A DNA stretch of 64,000 nt from Rosellinia necatrix (taxonomy: Eukaryota > Ascomycota > Sordariomycetes > Xylariales > Xylariaceae). The first letter of the stretch is position 1; each line of letters starts with the position of its first letter. Of the stretch, positions 57,995 through 64,000 are shown piece after piece. The stretch lies in contig JAGYVD010000007.1 of the NCBI GenBank assembly GCA_021209875.1, positions 372,001 to 436,000 on the forward strand. Direction: 5' to 3'. The notes beneath the pieces are model-generated. The model saw only the letters and a list, made by a program, of their open reading frames with translations, was not told the DNA's origin and did not search any database. Position numbers and translations under genes: made by a program.

Positions 57995-59011
57995 TGCCCC
58001 TGTAGAACGTTTGCAGACATTGCTCATTTTAAACCTACGGAATGGACACTCAAACAGCAGCAGCTCGGCACCATGCATCTTATATACCAAAACGCCGCCA
58101 TTCATCACCATTGTGGCATTATCCGGCCATGATTCGAGCCGGGGGGCTGGCCAGGGTTTTCGCTCGCGTTCGAGGGATCCTGTCAGATTCATGAGACAAT
58201 CGATGGGCATGGTTTCTTCACGGTGCCCCCTCACCAAGTAGGCCAGATTACTAACTCGGTCTAGGGATCCCATGCATGGACATTTCAGGGAGAGGACTTC
58301 TCTCGCTGCAGACTTTTTTTCTTTAGATAACCAGGCATATTTTCAATGCGGGCAGTGGGGGGATCGCAGAGTCGGATGACACGAGCACTTATCCATCTAA
58401 TTGGGTGTCGCTCCAACACCCGCAGCAAGAACAATCCAGTGCCTTCATCAGAGGATCAGGGACTGACAGTCCTGCTGTTGCCAGTACCATCAACACCTTG
58501 ACCATGTTCATTTGGATTCTTAGAACTTTATACGACCCGACATCTGACCAACGAGGGAGACTCCATCAATGCATGTCTCGGGTTGATTGTCAAGATGGAG
58601 AAGCAACTATTCCAGGGAAAATTCGTACACGGACTTCCTTTACATAGCCACCCCGAATCATTGAGCTGGATGCACGATTACAAATGTTCGCCGAAGCGCC
58701 GCAACGAGTTTCCAAGTTGGAGCTGGGCAGGCTGGGAAGGGGGGCTTAAATTCCCGGCCACGATATCACCTGACCGCATAGAAGAGCGCGGCGTGTACAA
58801 TCCGAGAAAAGACCTCACAGTTCGATTCCCGGCGGCGGACGGCAACGATGTCACCGTGAATGGTTTATGTCGTCGAGTTAAATATACCAGGACCGACCCG
58901 TTCAGTGAAGCATACGGGGCCAGTATCCAGGAACCCATCGATCGCATCGATCAAGGAGGCGAATTTCCCACATCACAATACGCTGCTGTCGGGTACCCCA
59001 CGACTGTCTGA
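57995..59011 (+). pseudogene. HET (heterokaryon incompatibility) domain protein, 3' part, pseudogene
   Basis: Plus-strand pieces of a HET protein appear in order but in changing frames: EWTLKQQQLGTMHLIYQNAA (near 58034-58095), ITIVALSGHDSS and GFRSRSRDPVRF (58100-58195), HQVGQITNSV then a TAG where the family has Trp, then HAWTFQ (58230-58287), SLDNQAYFQCGQWG (about 58320-58360), LYTTRHLTNEGDSINACLGL (58528-58587) and KMEKQLFQGKFVHGLPL through FPSWSWAGWEGG (58592-58749), ending TGA at 59009-59011. FPSWSWAGW is the hallmark near the C-terminus of HET proteins. At least two frame changes and one stop interrupt it, and the N-terminal half of the HET domain is missing or unrecognisable. HET proteins trigger cell death after fusion of unlike strains; this copy is probably inactive. 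A minus-strand frame at 57986-58273 is its shadow. Confidence 0.78.
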
Positions 59012-59927
59012 TAATCCAGCGATTCACCTATTAAACCGCGCCAGATAGGCCTGATGAAGAGGAGGTATGTTTGCTTCTCCTAGACTGTGGCAAGGGAATG
59101 TTGCCAAGCGGAAAACGCAGGCGACATCCAATACCTTCGCTGGAGGGAGTATAATGCAAACCAAGCCGAGAAAGAAAAATCATCAAACTCATAAAATCGT
59201 AAAAGAAGCCATAAATTAGAGTCAAAGCCAGATACTTCGATGTTTGTTCGGACTGAATGCCTACTCTTTATTGGATAACTATACAATTTTTTAAATCTTT
59301 AGACAGAGTGCCATCGCCCGGCAATAGCGAGGCCCGCGCTACCTATACACCTCAATTAGCTTTTTGATTTCACTTACGCACAGTCGGTTTCTCCATCCGT
59401 GGCAATGCATCGGATGAGGCCCTCGGCTGCACAGTGAGAGTCCACGCTGCCGAGGCATTGTCTCACCCGCAGTGGAGCACGCCCAACCGCTGTGAACAAG
59501 AGGCGTATGAGCGGAGGGATGTCAGTGACTATCTTGGCTTGCGTGGTAAACTTAGGGTTAACAGGTACGAGGCGTTCGTCTCTATGACTTCAGTGTGATT
59601 GGATATCTTCAGGGTCACAGCCTTGACAGGGGTATTCTGAGAGCTGATTTATCTGCAAGTGTCTACAACGCAGCCTAGTGACCCTAGTAAACGGATTTCG
59701 AACTTATATATCTGCGGTTGCAGTCCGTATACCAATCATGAGAAGTTATATGCCACCCAGTAGTCGTTACGAGCCCCAGGCCCCCCGGGTGGTTGCCAAG
59801 TATGTAGTACGCACAATTGTTTGTACCTAACTAATAGAACCAAATATAACGCTTCGAATTGGAATATACACCCCAAGGAGAAAAATCACCATAGTATATT
59901 GGAGGGTAGCTAGGGATGAGAGGAAGG
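59012..59927. other. Intergenic
   Basis: No supported gene; short frames only. Confidence 0.5.
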
Positions 59928-60740
59928 TTACCTCACCCCGACAAGCACCCGTGGAAGCAACCCACCGGACCTGGTGTCGCCCGCCGCCATGGTTCCGACA
60001 TCGAGTCTCGAACCATCCGTCATCTCAGGGGCATGAACTCCCAATACCGGTCGTGATACCTCGTGCTTCATTATTGAAGCCCTGGGCTTGGATGCCGCCG
60101 ACACCGGAGTTGTGATCATCTCGGTCTGGCTTTCAAACCCCTCTGCTTCCAGGCCCGAATCAACAAGGTCATTGCTACCCTCGAAAAACGACCTCAGCTT
60201 GTCTTTGTCAAGCTTCGGCGGATACCACGCCGACATGTTCCCATAACCACCCAGCGAAGCGAACTCGACAGCAGCATCCATCATGTCATGCCTGGCGAGG
60301 ATGGTCTCTCGAAACTCTCTGGCGACGCCTCCCCATTCGCGAACGTCGGGGCCGCCGGGGAGGAACCGCACATAGATGTGATCCGCGCGCACTAGCTTCG
60401 TCAATCCGGTCCCGTGCAGGAGCGGATGCGGCAGGCAGAGCTCCCATTTCTCGTTGACGGTGAGGAAGGAGAAAGAGCAATGCAGGTAGAATTTGGCGTC
60501 GGGGGACTTAGTGTAGAAGAAGTCGGACATCTCGTCCCAGAGCTCGGCCTTGGGCTGCCCTTCGCTCAGGTAGTAAACCCTCTCCTCGTCCACCATGGAC
60601 GTGGAGCGGCCGGGCGACGGCACCCGGAGGAGCTGCTGCGTCGGATACGGCGTTTTGACATATTCGGTGATGGACTCGGCGGGGGAACCGAGGCGGATGG
60701 GAGGTGGCCTCTTCGGGCGTTCAAAGGTGACCCGAGCCAT
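59928..60740 (-). CDS. Hypothetical protein of unknown family
   Basis: 270 residues from the ATG at 60740 (MARVTFERPKRPPPIRLGSP), without introns. The frame continues open upstream, but the added residues look like leader sequence. Residues about 45-190 look folded (RVYYLSEGQPKAELWDEMSD; FYLHCSFSFLTVNEKWELCL; HIYVRFLPGGPDVREWGGVA), with many aromatic and hydrophobic positions. The last third is low-complexity Ser/Thr/Gly-rich. No signal peptide, membrane segment or catalytic motif is evident. Good coding bias and the absence of stops over 270 codons support a real gene; I cannot name a function. Confidence 0.7.
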   Translation of the reverse strand: MARVTFERPKRPPPIRLGSPAESITEYVKTPYPTQQLLRVPSPGRSTSMVDEERVYYLSEGQPKAELWDEMSDFFYTKSPDAKFYLHCSFSFLTVNEKWELCLPHPLLHGTGLTKLVRADHIYVRFLPGGPDVREWGGVAREFRETILARHDMMDAAVEFASLGGYGNMSAWYPPKLDKDKLRSFFEGSNDLVDSGLEAEGFESQTEMITTPVSAASKPRASIMKHEVSRPVLGVHAPEMTDGSRLDVGTMAAGDTRSGGLLPRVLVGVR

Positions 60741-62522
60741 GGCGAAGCTATCTGGGTGTTCGACCAACAACCTTGTAAGGAGATGGCTACGTGCAGTTGC
60801 AGGCGAAGTTTGGGGTGAGTGAGCACAGCCGTGAATAGTGATAATGGATGGGTTTATAACCAAGTTGGGCAATACGATGACGGCATCACAGACGTCACAG
60901 GAGACCAAAGGGAAGATTAACTTCGCTGAGATGCCCAGATAGCCAGTGTGTCAGCCGATGCTGTTGGCTACACATCACTGCCCTTTCCGGCCATCTCATC
61001 TACGACGGGGACCAGCACGGCAAAGAAAGAGCACATGTCGGGCGAGGAAGGTCGAGGGATGCTAAGAGGGCATTGTATCATTAACACGTCACACGGGCCC
61101 CGGCGCACAATGGTGTACCTAAATCGAGGTATATAGCTTCTTCGGCCGCTTCCTCGATGATAGCTACCCCTTAATTAGAAAGACAAAGGAAAGCTCAGGA
61201 GAGCACTGAAGAGAAAACATCCCTTGGGGGAGAAGCAAGCTAGGCGAGGACAGAGACATAATCCGAGTCGTAGCAACCTGCACACCCCGCTGTCGAAACA
61301 TTCGCGAATGTCTCATTCGGCCTTTCCACTAAACTATTAAGGCCAGGGAAGATCGAACGACGAAAACTCAATCAACGGAACACACACGGGATGAATGGGA
61401 ACTGGCGTCGCGTGGTTTATATCCCGCGCAGAGATTTGAAAATTGAGTGTCTTGTAAATTTAGCACACGCGTTTCCGTTGCTCTGTCGCAAGTAGGATCG
61501 GTGATTGGGGCAGACAAGGCCAGAGGTTGTATCTGAACTAGGTGAGGCGAAGCTGAAGACAGGGCAGATAGGAGCGCCCGGTCTTGACAACATCTGAAAC
61601 AACTCACGAGGGGGGAAGGGGGGGGCATCTTCAGCGCCTAAGACGGTGGAGCTGGCGCTACCTACCACATAGCGTGGTTACCTAACTAACTCCCCCCCGG
61701 ACAGGCGCGACCGGCAGGCGGGCCACAGCCAGCGAAACTGTTAGCGCCCGTCGTCTCGACCTTGGAGCCGCTGCAGCCAATCGATCGGGGGCTCGGCCCC
61801 TGTCCAGCGTTTAAGACAGGGGTCCACCCGCCGTCTCGGCACTGGCACGGCATCGTTTGCTTGGCTGAGAGAGAGCCTCAACGCGTTTTCCCTTCGGGAC
61901 CCTCCAACAACCCCTTACTCATATGACTTTCTTTTGTCTTGACGGGCGGATGGACGGACGAGGCGGTCGGGCGAACAAGGGATCTGTTCTCTCCCCCCCT
62001 CTCCTCCCTCCCTTTGATCAATCATAGGACATTGGATAGTCTATAGATAGTTGGTTATTGTTTGGCCGATGGGGCCCTTTGGGCGCTTATTGGTTCCGTG
62101 GCCCTATGTTTGACCGACCTGGCTGGGTTTCATTGTCTTCGAGATTCAGATATATCTGAACCATCTTCTGGTTTCACTCACCTTATTCATTCTCCTCAAC
62201 CACCTACCTACCCGCCTTCTCATCTTCCCTTCGTTTCTTGGTGTCTCTTCAGGAGTTCGCCTCGTCCAATTCCAATCGCTCATTCTTTCTCTTCAACCTC
62301 TTCGACACTGGCTGTCCCTATTGGTTCGATACACCTATTCATTAAATAATCGATACTCTGTTTTTTTCCTCACAGAATCTCTCTTTTCCTCAGGATTTGC
62401 CTTTCGTTAGATTAGATATCTACGTGCGCATATCAACAATTATTACTATCATCCTCAAACACCAGCGAGGAGAAAAAAAAAAAAAAAAAAAGAAGAGAAG
62501 AAATAACAGATCAATATTCATC
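60741..62522. other. Divergent intergenic region between the unknown protein and the MARVEL-like gene
   Basis: About 1.8 kb. The last 500 bases are pyrimidine-rich (many TCTTC, CCTC words), typical of a highly expressed fungal gene's leader, ending in an A18 run (62468-62487) shortly before the ATG at 62523. No other gene supported. Confidence 0.55.
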
Positions 62523-63218
62523 ATGAAGCTCGGATCATTCGCCTCCAAGTTCGGCAAGGGCGCCATCACCAAGCCCATCTACATCTACGAGACCTGGCTC
62601 CGCCTCATCGGCCGGGGCCTGCAGCTGATCTTCGCGCTGGTGGTGGTGGGGCTGTACGGCTCGCGGGTCAGCTCGGACCACCGGCACGAGCGGACGCAGG
62701 CGGTGCAGTGGGTGTTCGCGCTGGTGGTGGCCGCGCTGAGCGCCGTCACGGCCGTCGTCTTCGCGGTCCCGCAGCCGTTCGTGCGGACGGCGCGCCTGTT
62801 CGCCTGGGACTTCGTGCTCTTCGTGCTCTGGATCGCCGCCTTCGGCACCTTCGCCGTCATCTTCCTGCGCATCCCGGACGACGACGCCCACAAGTGGTAC
62901 GAGAACACCCGCGTCAGCGTCATGCGCCATGCCGTCTGGGTCGACCTCGTCAACGCTCTCTTCTGGCTCGGCACTGGCGCCTACGGCTGCTTCCGCACCT
63001 TCGTCTCCCGTAAGATCGACGAGAAGATCGACACCAAGCTCGAGCAGATCGAGGGCAAGGTCGCCGACAAGGTGGGCGAGTCCAAGCTCGGGTCTAAGCT
63101 CGGCGAGTCTAAACTCGGCGCCAAGCTCGGCGCCGCGACTGACATCGCCTCTAAGGTGGCGCCGCATGTCGCTCCAAAGTTCGCCCCTAGGCTAAACAAG
63201 TTTAAGGAGTCGGTATAG
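62523..63218 (+). CDS. Four-helix integral membrane protein, MARVEL-domain-like
   Basis: 231 residues from ATG 62523, which follows an A-rich leader; a longer upstream frame (from 62397) is a translation of the leader. Four hydrophobic segments at residues about 31-49, 62-82, 93-115 and 137-160, with short loops, a basic N-terminus and a cytosolic tail, match fungal MARVEL-like membrane proteins. The WYENTR loop precedes helix 4. The tail (165-231) is amphipathic and contains a short internal repeat GESKLGSKLGESKLGAKLGA (185-204). Strong G+C third-position bias. Such proteins sit in plasma or secretory membranes; a precise role is not known. Confidence 0.8.
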   Translation: MKLGSFASKFGKGAITKPIYIYETWLRLIGRGLQLIFALVVVGLYGSRVSSDHRHERTQAVQWVFALVVAALSAVTAVVFAVPQPFVRTARLFAWDFVLFVLWIAAFGTFAVIFLRIPDDDAHKWYENTRVSVMRHAVWVDLVNALFWLGTGAYGCFRTFVSRKIDEKIDTKLEQIEGKVADKVGESKLGSKLGESKLGAKLGAATDIASKVAPHVAPKFAPRLNKFKESV

Positions 63219-64000
63219 TTAGCCTGCTCGATATTAAGACGATGAAGGGGATGGGAGCGGAGAGTGGCAATGGATTTAATTAAGGGTGTTGTTCGTGTAC
63301 AGTGCCCTCTCTCTTTTTTTTTTTTTTTTTTTTTAGGTCAATTGGCGGACTCTTTGTTCGACCATAAGGCGTTTCGGCGGCGGTCCAACTTGTTAAGGGA
63401 ATGAATTCCCTTTGCCTTAAAATAGAGGCCAGGAGCAATCTATGTCAGTAGCTCATACCTAGACAGGGTTAGCAAAACCGTTTACCAAAGAATAGGTGGC
63501 GCAGTCTGGTTAGTAAGCTGACGACTGATACAAAACATAGTCATGTCAATCGAAAATTCATAAGCTCAACATATTCGTTTCGTGATAAATAAAAACCATC
63601 GGGAAACGTCCGTAGTGCGCGTTGCGAGTATTCACAGCATAGGCTAGCGCATAATAGTACTCGGGTCAAGAACCAAGGTTAGATAGGTAGACGGCACCTG
63701 ATGCTCAAGGGGAGCCAACCATGCGAGATCATACAAAATCTCAAAAAAAAAAAAAAAAAATCCATGATCTACTGATATTTTCCCTTTTTCGCTCTCTTCC
63801 TTTTTCAAAAAAGAAAGAAACACAGAGGCCATAGCAGCCACGATATGCAAATCGCCAATATCATGTAATTTCACTCATTTGAATCAATCATTCGCGAAGA
63901 TTCATTCCAGCTCCTTTCCTCCTAGGCACAAGACGCCATCTATGCCACATTGTTTTTCGCCCAAATGCACAAATACACTAACACAAACGCTCACACACAC
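63219..64000. other. 3' flank of the MARVEL-like gene, to window end
   Basis: Contains T21 (63312-63334) and A18 (63742-63760) runs. No gene supported; the frame at 63644-63874 (minus) includes a translated poly-A run. Confidence 0.55.

Noticed and set aside
57986..58273. Minus-strand frame MGSLDRVSNLAYLVRGHREE...
   Set aside because: The plus strand carries recognisable HET-domain blocks over the same bases, so this is a shadow.
1..64000. CRISPR arrays, bacterial operons, replication origins
   Set aside because: The genome is clearly fungal; no regularly spaced direct repeats of CRISPR type were seen.

Overview
The window looks like a chromosomal segment of a filamentous ascomycete (Pezizomycotina, most likely Sordariomycetes). 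The genes have short GT-AG introns with CTAAC/CTGAC-type branch sites. They include families typical of these fungi (Fta4, a TinA-like ADIP protein, a C2-domain phosphatidylserine decarboxylase, a Pof3/Dia2-like F-box protein). NACHT and HET allorecognition genes are present, and a 13 kb block has been reduced to extreme A+T by what looks like repeat-induced point mutation (RIP). There is no sign of a bacterial or organellar genome.

Layout. 1-1.5 kb: decayed NACHT (NLR-type) gene on the minus strand. 2.47-15.69 kb: an LTR retrotransposon with 171-bp LTRs and target duplication AGCAG. Inside it lie a solo LTR (4776-5031, TAAAG) and a second complete LTR element (5964-14148, AACAG), which itself carries a solo LTR (10619-10888, CTATA) and a probable fourth insertion (about 7039-7243). 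The internal DNA is RIP-like, with essentially no intact coding capacity. 16.0-20.8 kb: FTA4 (with a frameshift at a C7 run) and a calpain-family protease, convergent. 20.8-26.5 kb: gene-poor. 26.5-27.4 kb: secreted GH16 glucanase. 27.4-31.4 kb: gene-poor, with one doubtful small ORF. 31.4-43.3 kb: TPR/F-box/LRR protein, TinA-like coiled-coil protein, and PSD2-type phosphatidylserine decarboxylase. 43.3-46.2 kb: simple repeats. 46.2-47.1 kb: HAD phosphatase. 48.3-53.1 kb: a full-length esterase-NACHT-WD40 NLR with two homopolymer frameshifts. 53.6-54.1 kb: zinc deaminase, divergent from the NLR. 55.2-56.4 kb: fructosamine-3-kinase family protein in five exons. 58.0-59.0 kb: HET-domain pseudogene. 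59.9-60.7 kb: unknown protein. 62.5-63.2 kb: four-helix (MARVEL-like) membrane protein.

Most genes are independent housekeeping functions: kinetochore (Fta4), mitosis-associated (TinA-like), replication/SCF (F-box), phospholipid synthesis (PSD2). They are interleaved with accessory allorecognition genes (NACHT pseudogene, NLR, HET pseudogene). The two strongest unusual signals are the mirror-image RIP gradients inside both LTR pairs and the clustering of frame breaks at homopolymer runs in otherwise well-conserved genes. The latter may be assembly errors rather than true pseudogenisation.
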